This document shows positions 16,424 through 24,816 of a stretch of DNA of 64,000 nucleotides, in pieces. Origin of the DNA: Comamonadaceae bacterium (GTDB lineage Bacteria > Pseudomonadota > Gammaproteobacteria > Burkholderiales > Burkholderiaceae_C); NCBI GenBank assembly GCA_013297875.1, contig JAAFIW010000001.1, positions 186,001 through 250,000 of the forward strand, read 5' to 3'. Numbering within the stretch: position 1 is the first letter of the stretch; the number at the start of each line of letters is the position of its first letter. The notes beneath the pieces are model-generated. The model saw nothing but the letters and a program-made list of their open reading frames with translations. It was not told the origin of the DNA and made no database searches. Position numbers and translations under genes: made by a program.

Positions 16424-17190
16424 TGGTCAATCTCCAGCGCCGCGGCATCCACGGCTGCGGCCAGGGCTTGGGTGCCGCCCGCTGCGTCGGGCGTGGTGGC
16501 TGGGCGCTGCAACACCAGCGCGCGTTGGGCCAGCAGCTTGTCGCCCAGCGCGCTGTGCTCCAGCACGGTGGCGCGCAGGCGCAACAGGCCACGGCTTTCG
16601 CCGGGGCTGGAAAACACGTGGCTGAACTCTTCCAGCTCCACGCGCAGCAGCAGCGGCTCGGGCAGGGGCCGCTGGCTGCGGGCCAGGGCAACGTCGTCGT
16701 TCATGCCCAGCACGCTGCGCCGCTGGCCCAGCACCTCGCGCAGGCGCTGCTGCACCAGTTGCACGGGTGAGGTGCTCCAGCGGGCCTGGGCATAGGGGCG
16801 CAGCTCCTGGGTGTTGGCGTAGCTCAGGCGGTAGAGCACGGCGGGGGTGTCCAGCGCGGCGTTGGCCTGGATGTCGCCCAGCACCAGCGGTGCCAGGGTG
16901 GTGGCAACGGTGGCAGCGCTCACAGGGCCGGGGCCAAAGTCATAGACGGTGGGGCGGCTGGGTTTGTCGACCAGGGTGGAGCAGGCGGACAGGGCCAGCG
17001 CAAAGCCAAAAGGCAGTAGTTTTAAGCCAAACAGGGCTGTAGCCCTAATGAATACTGCTGAAGCAGCTATGTAAACAATAGCAAAAAAGGGTTTCATGGT
17101 AGAACTCATACAAACTGGCGGTTGGCCCCTTCCCCCGCTGGGGGAAGAAGCAAAGTCAGCCGTTTGGCTTGAGCCGTGCGTAGGCTTCAT
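16402..17190 (-). CDS. ABC-type transport auxiliary lipoprotein (PqiC-like)
   Basis: The mature part begins at a lipobox (ALALSACST) and resembles the family of lipoproteins that accompany MCE transporters (RPTVYDFGPGP; RLSYANTQELRPYAQARWSTSP). Such lipoproteins link an MCE protein to the outer membrane. The start is unclear. ATG at 17190 overlaps the mlaD stop (ATGA) and has GGGGAG six bases upstream, but it gives an unusually long leader. ATG at 17109 or 17097 gives a shorter signal peptide. The leader contains a C/G hairpin (17129-17147), and part of the hydrophobic region (IVYIAASAVFIRATALF) is encoded by a dispersed repeat. Confidence 0.8.
   Translation of the reverse strand: MKPTHGSSQTADFASSPSGGRGQPPVCMSSTMKPFFAIVYIAASAVFIRATALFGLKLLPFGFALALSACSTLVDKPSRPTVYDFGPGPVSAATVATTLAPLVLGDIQANAALDTPAVLYRLSYANTQELRPYAQARWSTSPVQLVQQRLREVLGQRRSVLGMNDDVALARSQRPLPEPLLLRVELEEFSHVFSSPGESRGLLRLRATVLEHSALGDKLLAQRALVLQRPATTPDAAGGTQALAAAVDAAALEIDQWLAQIR
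17020..17082 (+). repeat. Dispersed repeat, copy 7, within a signal peptide
   Basis: TTTTAAGCCAAACAGGGCTG leads to AATACTGCTGAAGCAGCTAT and AAACAATAGC. On the minus strand it is translated in frame as hydrophobic residues of the auxiliary lipoprotein leader. Confidence 0.8.
17129..17147 (+). repeat. CTTCCCCC-type hairpin
   Basis: CTTCCCCC and GGGGGAAG pair around GCT. Similar hairpins occur as a pair at 29402-29454. Here the hairpin is in the leader of the auxiliary lipoprotein. Confidence 0.7.
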
Positions 17191-18197
17191 GGACGGCTCC
17201 CCGGTGGTGTGAATCCCGGCTCGCCGGGGCCCGGCTGCATCGGGCCGTTGCCAAAAATCAGGCCTTGCGGGTTGTCGCTGAGGCTGCCGACGGTGCGGCC
17301 GGTTTGTACGGCGGCTTTGGTGGTGGCGTCCAGCGCGCGGTTCATCCGGGGAATGGTTTGCAAATTGAATCCGTCGGCGGCAGCGGTGACGGACTGGGTG
17401 GCGGTGCGCATGTCGTCCAGTGTGCCTTGGGGGTCTGAAAAGCGCTTCATGGTGGTGCTCACGTCACCGGCGGTCTGGCCCACTTGCTCGCTGGTGGTTT
17501 GCAAGCCGCGCATGGCTTTGCTGGCGTCCGCTGCCAGCGGGGGCACGGCCGCCAGCGCGGGGTTCAGCCGGCTCACGATGGTGGTGTCCAGGCGGGTGAC
17601 GAGTTTTTCGGTGCTCTGCGCGGTGAGTTTGACGCTGTCAGCGGTTTGGCTGATGTTGTCCAGCGCGGCCGAAAAGCGCTGCTGGTTGGCAGTGTCCAGC
17701 ACGGCGTTGAGCTTGATGGCGATTTGCTCCGACTTTTCCAGCAGCGACTCGCCGCGCGCGGCCAGCTTGGTCAGCAAGCCTTGCTTGAGCGGCAAGCGCG
17801 GCGGCTTGGCATCGTTGTGTCTGAGAACCGGTGCGGTGGCGGCATTTGGCTGGCCGGTGTCGTCCAGCTGCACAAAGGCCAGGCCGGTCACGCCCTGAAA
17901 GTCCAGCGTGGCAAAGGTGGCCTGGGTCAGCGGGGTTTTTTCGTCGATGTCCAGTTGCAAAAGAATATTGCCATTGGTTTGCGGGTCAAAGCCGATGGAC
18001 ACCACCTTGCCCACATCGACCCCGCGAAAGCGCACCGGGGCCTGCGGCTGCAAGCCACTGACCGACTCGCGGGTGGAAATTTCATAGCGGTGCGGCTTGC
18101 CTGATTCGGTGCCCAGCCACAGCGCCAACAGGCCCAGCAAAGCGGCAGCAACGAGCACAAAGAGACCGGCGGCGAGGGCGTGGGCTTTGTTTTCCAT
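17187..18197 (-). CDS. mlaD: MCE-domain protein MlaD-like
   Basis: This 336-residue protein has one N-terminal span (AAGLFVLVAAALLGLLALWL) and an MCE domain (about residues 38-118: YEISTRESVSGLQPQAPVRF...VGKVVSIGFD). A long coiled-coil helical tail and a Gly/Pro-rich end follow. MCE proteins form a hexameric periplasmic ring that carries phospholipids between membranes and attaches to the MlaE permease. It is longer than E. coli MlaD (about 180 residues) and more like PqiB/LetB-adjacent single-MCE proteins with a helical needle. A long inverted repeat separates it from mlaF. The symbol is by analogy. Confidence 0.85.
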   Translation of the reverse strand: MENKAHALAAGLFVLVAAALLGLLALWLGTESGKPHRYEISTRESVSGLQPQAPVRFRGVDVGKVVSIGFDPQTNGNILLQLDIDEKTPLTQATFATLDFQGVTGLAFVQLDDTGQPNAATAPVLRHNDAKPPRLPLKQGLLTKLAARGESLLEKSEQIAIKLNAVLDTANQQRFSAALDNISQTADSVKLTAQSTEKLVTRLDTTIVSRLNPALAAVPPLAADASKAMRGLQTTSEQVGQTAGDVSTTMKRFSDPQGTLDDMRTATQSVTAAADGFNLQTIPRMNRALDATTKAAVQTGRTVGSLSDNPQGLIFGNGPMQPGPGEPGFTPPGSRP

Positions 18198-18231
18198 ATA
18201 TATCTATCTCTTGATCATTCGAAGCACGGGT

Positions 18232-18359
18232 TTTTGAACGCAGAGGACGCGAAGGTTACGCAGAGAACGCAGAAGAAAACCAAAGACAATTCGATTTTTC
18301 TCTTTTTGTATTCTTTCGCGTCCTCTGCGAAACCTTTGCGTCCTCTGCGTTCAAAAAAA
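18232..18359. repeat. Long inverted repeat element (copy 1) inside the Mla operon
   Basis: The left arm TTTTTGAACGCAGAGGACGC and the right arm GCGTCCTCTGCGTTCAAAAA are complementary. The arms continue inward as further CGCAGAG/CTCTGCG blocks around an AT-rich centre, about 128 bases in all. A closely related element is at 45256-45381. It lies between mlaF and mlaD. Confidence 0.85.
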
Positions 18360-18378
18360 TCCGCAGCACTACCAAACA

Positions 18379-19173
18379 CTAAACAACAAACGGGTACTCC
18401 CGCAGCAACTCCATCGCCCGCTGCCCCCGTTCACCCAGGAAAAACTCGTGGATGAAGGGGTGGTTAAAGGCCACCACGTCCAGCGGTGGGGCGTTGATGA
18501 TGACTCTTTTTTCGGCCAGTACGGCCACGCGGGTGGACAGCTCGAACAGGGTGTCCAGGTCGTGCGTGACCATCACCACCGTCAGCTCCAGGTCGCGGTG
18601 CAGGCTGCGCAGCAGGGTGACGAAGCCGTCAGACGCTTGCGGGTCCAGGCCGGCGGTGGGTTCATCGAGCAGCAGCAGCGGCGGGTCCATGATGAGGGCG
18701 CGCGCCAGGGCGACGCGCTTGATCATGCCGCCCGATAGATCGGCGGGCATTTTGGCGGCGTCTTCGGGTTTGAGACCGACCATTTGCAGCTTGACCATCG
18801 CGGCATCGCGAATCAGTTTTTTGGGCAGTGTTTTCAGCTCGCGCAGGGGAAAGGCAATGTTTTCCAGCACGCTGAAGGCCGAGAACAAAGCCCCATGCTG
18901 AAACAACATGCCCACCCGGCTGGCCGCGCCTTTCACTGCGCCCTGCGTCACGGGCTCGCCCAGCACCGTGATCTGCCCTTTGGTGGGCACTTCCAGCCCC
19001 AACATCTGGCGCAGCAGCACGGTTTTTCCGGTGCCGGAGCCGCCCACCAATGACAGCACCTGGCCCTTTTCGATTTGCAGCGACAGCTCCCGGTGCACCA
19101 CAAATTCTTTAGTGGGAGTTTTAAAGACCGTTGACAGGCCCTGGATGTCAACGATGAGATTGGGTTTCGTCAT
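18379..19173 (-). CDS. mlaF: Lipid-transport ABC ATPase MlaF-like
   Basis: This 264-residue ATPase has the Walker A GGSGTGKT at residues 44-51, signature LSGGM at 146-150, Walker B LLLLDEP at 166-172 and VTHDLDTL for the switch His. It energises phospholipid transport through the MlaE permease on the inner membrane. Its ATG overlaps the mlaE stop (ATGA at 19173-19170), showing translational coupling. The C-terminal tail (RGQRAMELLREYPFVV) is short. A longer open frame to 20085 runs through mlaE in another frame and is a shadow. Confidence 0.93.
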   Translation of the reverse strand: MTKPNLIVDIQGLSTVFKTPTKEFVVHRELSLQIEKGQVLSLVGGSGTGKTVLLRQMLGLEVPTKGQITVLGEPVTQGAVKGAASRVGMLFQHGALFSAFSVLENIAFPLRELKTLPKKLIRDAAMVKLQMVGLKPEDAAKMPADLSGGMIKRVALARALIMDPPLLLLDEPTAGLDPQASDGFVTLLRSLHRDLELTVVMVTHDLDTLFELSTRVAVLAEKRVIINAPPLDVVAFNHPFIHEFFLGERGQRAMELLREYPFVV

Positions 19174-20282
19174 ATACCCACGTCCTTGAACAAGACGGCA
19201 AACAGGGCATCGACCAGAATCACCATGGTGATGGCGGTGACCACCGAAGCGGTGGTGCCCTCGCCCAGGCTTTGCGTATCGGGCTTCACGCGCAGGCCAA
19301 AGTGGCAACCCACCAACGCAATCAACACGCCAAACACGATGGACTTGCCGGTGGCCAGCACCAGGTTGCTGACTTGCACGGCTTTGGGCAGCGCATTGAT
19401 GAAGTAGGCAGGGCTGACATCGACCACCAGGTCGGCCGCCAACATGCCGCCCGTGAGCGCGGCCAGCGAGGTCCAGGCACTGACCAGGGGCATGGCAATG
19501 GCCAGGGCCATGGCGCGCGGCAGCACCAGGCGAAAGCTGTGCGAAATGCCCATCACACGCATCGCGTCCAGCTCGTCGGTCACGCGCATCACGCCAATCT
19601 GCGCCGTGATGGCCGAGCCCGATCGCCCCGCCAGCAAGATCGCCGCCAGTACCGGCCCCAGCTCGCGAATGATGGACAGGCCCAGGATGGGCACGATGAA
19701 GGCATTGGCACCAAAGGCCTTGAGCTGCTGGCTGGTCAGGTAGGCCAGCACCACACCGATCAAAAAACCCACCAGCGCGGTGATCGGCAGCGCGGTGGCA
19801 CCAATGCGGTAAATATGGCCCGAAAAATCGCGCCACGGGCCTTCGTGCGGCGCGCGGGCCAGCTGCGCCAGGTTCAACACCAGCTGGCCGATCAGGCCCA
19901 CAAAGCCCTTGAGGTGATCCAGCAAGTGCATGAGTAAGGCGCCCAGGGCCAGCAGGCGCTGAACCAGCGTGCGGCGCAGGGGTGCGGGCTGCGCACCGCT
20001 GAACTGGGCCACCCGCGCCAGCACGGCTTGCTGAGCCGACGATGCGTTCAGCTGCGCGGGCCATGCCTGGTTCCAGTGCGACCACAGCAACTGCGCGCCC
20101 ACATGATCCAACTGCTCAATGGCCGTCAGGTCCCAGGCGGTGGCGTGACCGCGCAGGCCGCGCTGGGCTGATACAAACACGCCATCGAGTGCAAACTGCG
20201 CAGCCGTCCAGCGGCCAGACAACCGGGCGGTTTGCTGGCTGATGTCTACGCGCGGCAGAACGGTTGACGGGTCGTTGGGCAT
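19170..20282 (-). CDS. mlaE: Lipid-transport permease MlaE-like with N-terminal STAS-like domain
   Basis: Residues about 110-370 are a MlaE permease (IYRIGATALPITALVGFLIG; RELGPVLAAILLAGRSGSAI; MRVTDELDAMRVMG). The first about 100 residues (RVDISQQTARLSGRW...AIEQLDHVGAQLLWSHW) resemble a STAS domain, the fold of MlaB, so the regulator seems fused to the permease. No separate mlaB is seen. The protein forms the inner-membrane channel for phospholipid trafficking. ATG at 20282 (MPNDPS) was chosen; it is divergent from the enoyl-CoA hydratase gene across 100 bases. The downstream ATPase overlaps its stop. Confidence 0.92.
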   Translation of the reverse strand: MPNDPSTVLPRVDISQQTARLSGRWTAAQFALDGVFVSAQRGLRGHATAWDLTAIEQLDHVGAQLLWSHWNQAWPAQLNASSAQQAVLARVAQFSGAQPAPLRRTLVQRLLALGALLMHLLDHLKGFVGLIGQLVLNLAQLARAPHEGPWRDFSGHIYRIGATALPITALVGFLIGVVLAYLTSQQLKAFGANAFIVPILGLSIIRELGPVLAAILLAGRSGSAITAQIGVMRVTDELDAMRVMGISHSFRLVLPRAMALAIAMPLVSAWTSLAALTGGMLAADLVVDVSPAYFINALPKAVQVSNLVLATGKSIVFGVLIALVGCHFGLRVKPDTQSLGEGTTASVVTAITMVILVDALFAVLFKDVGI

Positions 20283-20382
20283 GGTGGCAATGGGGTCTTG
20301 CCATCGTACCTGTTGGCGCACCCTACCGGGGTGGGGTGTGCGGGCGGGTATAAATGTAAAAACACCCAGAAAGAGACCGTGC

Positions 20383-21165
20383 ATGACCGATACCGAGCAC
20401 CCCGAAGAACTGTTGGTCGAAACCCGTGGCCCCTCGCTGTGGCTCACCATCAACCGCGAAGCCCGCCGCAACGCCATGAGCCATGCCGTGCTGGCCGGCA
20501 TGGCACAAGCGATAGAAGCGGCGCAGGCCAACCGTTCGGTGCGCGCCATCGTGGTCACCGGCACTGGCAGCAAGGCCTTTTGCGCCGGGGCTGATTTGCA
20601 ATCGTCCAAGGCTTTCACCACCGACTACTCAGAGCCGCAGGGGCATCTCGCCCGCGTGCTGCGCGTGGCCAAAGCCAGCAACGTGCCGCTGATTGCGCGG
20701 GTCAACGGCGCGTGCATGGCCGGCGGCATGGGGCTCTTGTCGATGTGCGACATGGCGGTGGCGGCCAGCCATGCGGTTTTTGGTTTGCCCGAGGTGAAAG
20801 TGGGCGTGTTTCCGGCCCAGGTGCTGTCGGTGTTGCAGCACCTGGTGCCGCGCCGCAAGCTGGCCGAGATGTGTTTGACGGGTGAGCCACTGACCAGCGC
20901 GCAGGCTTTGGAATATGGCCTGGTGAACTATGTGGATGACGATGTGGACGCCAAGCTGCAATGGCTACTGGACCGCTTGCTGGACAAGTCCCCGGCCGCG
21001 ATTCGCCGGGGCCTGTACACGATGAAGAAGATTGAGGCGATGGCATTTGACGAAAGCATGAGCTTCACCGAAAGCCAGATTGCGCTGTTCACCTTGACCG
21101 AGGATGCAAAAGAAGGCCAGGCGGCATTTCAGGAAAAGCGCAAACCGGTGTGGAAGGGGCAGTGA
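20383..21165 (+). CDS. Enoyl-CoA hydratase/isomerase family protein
   Basis: This 260-residue crotonase-fold protein has oxyanion-hole segments KAFCAGADL and NGACMAGGMGLLSMCD, and the second catalytic region FGLPEVKVGVFP, with a Glu at the expected site. Members hydrate 2,3-enoyl-CoA or act on related CoA esters. It is translationally coupled to the AtuA-like gene (TGATG at 21163), and with mmsA forms a small catabolic operon. In terpenoid/leucine-type pathways AtuA-like proteins and crotonases occur together, so an acyclic terpene or methyl-branched acyl-CoA substrate is possible; this is inference from neighbours. ATG at 20383 was chosen; the upstream extension is not protein-like. Confidence 0.9.
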   Translation: MTDTEHPEELLVETRGPSLWLTINREARRNAMSHAVLAGMAQAIEAAQANRSVRAIVVTGTGSKAFCAGADLQSSKAFTTDYSEPQGHLARVLRVAKASNVPLIARVNGACMAGGMGLLSMCDMAVAASHAVFGLPEVKVGVFPAQVLSVLQHLVPRRKLAEMCLTGEPLTSAQALEYGLVNYVDDDVDAKLQWLLDRLLDKSPAAIRRGLYTMKKIEAMAFDESMSFTESQIALFTLTEDAKEGQAAFQEKRKPVWKGQ

Positions 21166-22988
21166 TGGGCAAAGTGATCCGTATCGGTGGGGCATCGGGC
21201 TTCTGGGGCGACAGCAGCGTCGGCGCGCCGCAACTGGTGGCCGCCGGTGTGGACTACCTGGTGTTTGACTACCTGGCCGAACTCACCATGTCCATCCTGG
21301 CCGCCGCCCGCGCCAAAAACCCCGATCTGGGCTACGCCACCGACTTCGTGTCGGTGACCATGAAAACCATCTTGAAAGACGTGGCCGCCCAAGGCATCAA
21401 AGTCATCAGCAACGCCGGTGGCGTGAACCCCCGTGCCTGCGCAAAAGCCATTGAGGCGCTTGCCGCAGAACAGGGCGTGCAAATCAAGGTAGCCGTGGTG
21501 CTGGGCGACGACGTTCTCCCCCAGATCCAACAATTGGGGTCAGATCACAATTATCACGATGCGGAAAATGCACGACCGCCTGGCAAACTGCTCACTGCCA
21601 ACGCCTACCTGGGTGCCGCGCCGATTGCGCAAGCCTTGGCCGACGGCGCGCAGATCGTGATCACCGGCCGCTGCGTGGACAGCGCGGTCACCCTGGGCGC
21701 GCTGGTACATGAATTTGGCTGGGCCTGGGACGACTTTGACCGCCTGGCCCAGGGTAGCCTGGCTGGCCACATCATTGAATGCGGCTGCCAGGCCACGGGC
21801 GGCCTGCACACCGACTGGCACGACGTGCCCGACTGGCCGCACATCGGCTACCCCATCATCGAATGCAGCGAAGGCGGCAGTTTTGTGGTGACCAAACCGC
21901 CCGGCACCGGTGGCCTGGTGAATTGCGCGGTGGTGGCTGAGCAGATGTTGTATGAGATTGGCGACCCGGCGAACTACCTGCTGCCCGATGTGGTGTGTGA
22001 CTTCACGCAGGTGCAGCTGCTACAAGTAAGTGAGCATGTTGTGCAGGTTTCACATGGGCGAGGGAAGGTTTCGAGCCCTGACTTCAAGGTATCGGCCACC
22101 TACATGGACGGCTTTCGCTGCACGGCGCAGCTGACCATTGTGGGCACCGACGCCGCCCTGAAGGCTCGCCGAACCGGCGAAGCCATCCTGGTTCGCACCC
22201 GCGATCTGTTTTTAAGGCATGGCCTGGTTGATTACAGCCGCACGCACATCGAGGTGCTGGGCAGCGAGCTGGGCAACTTCGGCCCCCATGCCCGCACGCA
22301 AGGCGTGCGCGAGGTGGTGCTGCAACTGGCGGTGATGCACCCGCAAAAAGCCGCGCTGGAGCTGTTTGCCCGCGAGATTGCACCCGCCGGCACCAGCTGG
22401 TCGCCCGGCACCACGGGCGCTTCGGGCCGACCCAATGTGTCGCCGTGCATCAAGCAGTGGTCGTTTTTGCTTGATAAGGAGAAAGTGGCGCCGGTCGTAG
22501 AAATGGACGGTCGAGAACTCACGGTTGGAGCACCTCAAAAATTGGGGTCAGATCACAATTTCGCTCCCACACCTTCGACAACCCACCCAGCCAGCGCGAA
22601 TTTGTGCTCTGACCCCAATTTGTCTCCACCGGCGACTACAAAACAAACCACACAAGAAGTCCCCCTTATCCACCTGGCCTACGCCCGCAGCGGCGACAAG
22701 GGCAACACATCCAACATCGGCGTCATCGCCCGTCGCCCCGAATTCCTGGCCACCTTGCGCGAGCAGCTCACCGAGCAAAAAGTAGGTGCCTTTCTGGCCC
22801 ATCTGGTGCAGGGAAAAGTTACCCGCTACGACGTGCCTGGCATTCACGCCATGAACTTCGTCTGCGAGCAAGCGCTGGACGGCGGCGGCATGGCCAGCCT
22901 GCGCAACGACCCGCTAGGCAAGGGCATGGCGCAAATTCTGTTGACAATGCCGGTATTGATCCCCCGTAATTTGCTACAAAATATATAG
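21165..22988 (+). CDS. AtuA-like (DUF1446) protein, fused C-terminal domain
   Basis: This 607-residue protein matches the acyclic terpene utilisation AtuA family: IRIGGASGFWGDS at the start, LTANAYLGAAPIAQALADGA, GRCVDSAVTLGAL and PPGTGGLVN. A smaller C-terminal domain (IHLAYARSGDKGNTSNIG) is usual for long members. Two in-frame insertions derive from a GGGGTCAGATCACAATT repeat (about residues 123-130 and 458-485), the second in the inter-domain linker. The last residues (NLLQNI) and the stop lie in a dispersed repeat. The exact reaction is not established. Overlaps the hydratase stop by one base; mmsA follows 65 bases later. Confidence 0.85.
   Translation: MGKVIRIGGASGFWGDSSVGAPQLVAAGVDYLVFDYLAELTMSILAAARAKNPDLGYATDFVSVTMKTILKDVAAQGIKVISNAGGVNPRACAKAIEALAAEQGVQIKVAVVLGDDVLPQIQQLGSDHNYHDAENARPPGKLLTANAYLGAAPIAQALADGAQIVITGRCVDSAVTLGALVHEFGWAWDDFDRLAQGSLAGHIIECGCQATGGLHTDWHDVPDWPHIGYPIIECSEGGSFVVTKPPGTGGLVNCAVVAEQMLYEIGDPANYLLPDVVCDFTQVQLLQVSEHVVQVSHGRGKVSSPDFKVSATYMDGFRCTAQLTIVGTDAALKARRTGEAILVRTRDLFLRHGLVDYSRTHIEVLGSELGNFGPHARTQGVREVVLQLAVMHPQKAALELFAREIAPAGTSWSPGTTGASGRPNVSPCIKQWSFLLDKEKVAPVVEMDGRELTVGAPQKLGSDHNFAPTPSTTHPASANLCSDPNLSPPATTKQTTQEVPLIHLAYARSGDKGNTSNIGVIARRPEFLATLREQLTEQKVGAFLAHLVQGKVTRYDVPGIHAMNFVCEQALDGGGMASLRNDPLGKGMAQILLTMPVLIPRNLLQNI
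21532..21552 (+). repeat. GGGGTCAGA-type repeat, copy 1, translated in AtuA-like gene
   Basis: The sequence AATTGGGGTCAGATCACAAT plus one T is identical to that at 22540-22560. It is in frame and encodes LGSDHN. Confidence 0.85.
22540..22620. repeat. GGGGTCAGA-type inverted pair, translated in AtuA-like gene
   Basis: The left arm (22540-22560) repeats the copy at 21532. The right arm (22599-22620, TTTGTGCTCTGACCCCAATT) is its inverted counterpart. The arms extend further, giving a potential hairpin of about 25 bp. It encodes the inter-domain linker of the AtuA-like protein. Confidence 0.85.
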
Positions 22989-23027
22989 CTGCTTGAGCAG
23001 TATTTATAAGGGCTAGGGCCCATTTTT
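22973..23027 (-). repeat. Dispersed repeat, copy 8; supplies a stop codon
   Basis: GCTACAAAATATATAGCTGC continues as TTGAGCAGTATTTATAAGGG. It contains the last codons and the stop of the AtuA-like gene and fills the gap to mmsA. Confidence 0.85.
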
Positions 23028-23053
23028 CCTGTAAATCCCGAAGAAAGCACCCC

Positions 23054-24568
23054 ATGACCACGCCACAAGCCATCGATCACTTCATTCAGGGCGCACGCAC
23101 CCCCGGCACCAGCACCCGCCAGCAAGACGTCTTCAACCCCGCCACGGGCCAGGTTACCGGCTACGTGGCCCTGGCCAACACCGCCGATGTGAACGCCGCC
23201 GTGGCGTCTGCCCACGCCGCCTTCCCCGCCTGGGCTGACACGCCGCCCATCCGCCGCGCGCGCGTGATGTTCAAGTTCCTGGAGCTGCTCAACATCCGCA
23301 AAGACGACCTGGCCCGCGCCATCACCGCCGAACACGGCAAGGTGTTCACCGACGCGCAGGGCGAGGTCACGCGCGGCATCGACATCGTGGAATTTGCCTG
23401 CGGCATTCCGCAGCTGCTCAAAGGCCAGTACACCGACCAGGTGTCCACCGGCATCGACAACTGGACGATGCGCCAGCCGCTCGGCGTGGTGGCAGGCATC
23501 ACGCCGTTTAACTTCCCAGTGATGGTGCCGATGTGGATGTTCCCGGTGGCCATTGCCGCGGGCAACACCTTTGTGCTCAAACCCAGCCCACTGGACCCCA
23601 GCTGCTCGTTGATGATGGCTGACTTGCTCAAACAAGCGGGCTTGCCTGACGGCGTGTTCAACGTGGTGCAGGGCGACAAAGACGCGGTAGACGCGCTGCT
23701 GGAACACCCCGACGTGAAAGCCATCTCCTTCGTGGGCTCCACGCCCATCGCGCAAAAAATCTACGAAACCGGCGCCCGCCACGGCAAGCGCGTGCAGGCC
23801 CTGGGCGGCGCGAAAAACCACATGGTGGTGATGCCCGATGCCGACCTGGACCAGGCGGTGGACGCGCTGATCGGCAGTGCATTTGGCTCTGCCGGCGAGC
23901 GCTGCATGGCGATCAGCCTGGCCGTGCTGGTGGGCGATGCCGCCGACAAAATCGTGCCGCTGCTAGCCCAGCGCACGCGCGAGCTGAAGATCAAAAACGG
24001 CGTCGAGTTAGACGCTGAAATGGGCCCGATCATCAGCCGCGTGGCGCAGCAGCGCATCAGCGGCTACGTGGGCATTGGCAAAGACGAAGGCGCGCAGCTG
24101 GTGGTCGATGGCCGTGAGTTTGCTGCGGCCAAAGCGGGTGCGGGCACAGAGAACGGTTTCTGGATCGGCGGCAGCCTGTTTGACCATGTCACGCCCGAGA
24201 TGAAAATCTACAAAGAAGAAATCTTCGGCCCCGTGCTCGGCTGCGTGCGCGTGAAAGACTTTGCCGCCGCCATCGACCTCATCAACAGCCACGAATACGG
24301 CAACGGCGTGAGCTGCTTCACCCGCGACGGCAACGTCGCCCGCGAATTTTCACGTCGCGTGCAGGTCGGTATGGTCGGCATCAACGTCCCCATCCCCGTG
24401 CCCATGGCCTGGCACGGCTTTGGCGGCTGGAAAAAGAGCCTGTTTGGCGACATGCACGCCTACGGCGAAGAAGGCGTGCGCTTTTACACCAAGCAAAAAA
24501 GTATCATGCAGCGCTGGCCGGAGAGCATTGGCAAGGGGGCGGAGTTTGTGATGCCGACGGCCAAGTAG
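23054..24568 (+). CDS. mmsA: CoA-acylating methylmalonate-semialdehyde dehydrogenase
   Basis: This 504-residue aldehyde dehydrogenase has the MmsA signature [14 protein letters not shown] with the catalytic Cys. PWxF-type segments include [40 protein letters not shown] and [17 protein letters not shown]. It oxidises methylmalonate semialdehyde or malonate semialdehyde with NAD+ and CoA to propionyl-CoA or acetyl-CoA in valine, thymine and inositol catabolism. It lacks the Glu that most aldehyde dehydrogenases use for deacylation, as expected for the CoA-dependent group (NHMVV in its place). AAGAAAG precedes the ATG. Likely co-transcribed with the AtuA-like gene. Confidence 0.95.
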   Translation: MTTPQAIDHFIQGARTPGTSTRQQDVFNPATGQVTGYVALANTADVNAAVASAHAAFPAWADTPPIRRARVMFKFLELLNIRKDDLARAITAEHGKVFTDAQGEVTRGIDIVEFACGIPQLLKGQYTDQVSTGIDNWTMRQPLGVVAGITPFNFPVMVPMWMFPVAIAAGNTFVLKPSPLDPSCSLMMADLLKQAGLPDGVFNVVQGDKDAVDALLEHPDVKAISFVGSTPIAQKIYETGARHGKRVQALGGAKNHMVVMPDADLDQAVDALIGSAFGSAGERCMAISLAVLVGDAADKIVPLLAQRTRELKIKNGVELDAEMGPIISRVAQQRISGYVGIGKDEGAQLVVDGREFAAAKAGAGTENGFWIGGSLFDHVTPEMKIYKEEIFGPVLGCVRVKDFAAAIDLINSHEYGNGVSCFTRDGNVAREFSRRVQVGMVGINVPIPVPMAWHGFGGWKKSLFGDMHAYGEEGVRFYTKQKSIMQRWPESIGKGAEFVMPTAK

Positions 24569-24816
24569 CCGTCCCTGCAGCCAGCGGCCGCTGCGCGGCA
24601 AGTCAGCCGGTTAAGCCCTGGGCAATCCCGGACCGGGTCGCGTTTGAAGCGCATCCGTTCTGCGGCAAAATCTGAAGAGTAACCATTTGAAGCATTGCGC
24701 TCTTTTTGTTGCTTGATGTTACGCCTGTAGCTGGCTGTCCATTTGTCGTTCGCGGCGATGTCTGAGCAAAGCGACGGCGTTTGGCCTCTCCGCCTTGCCT
24801 GCGACGCCCTTGAAAA

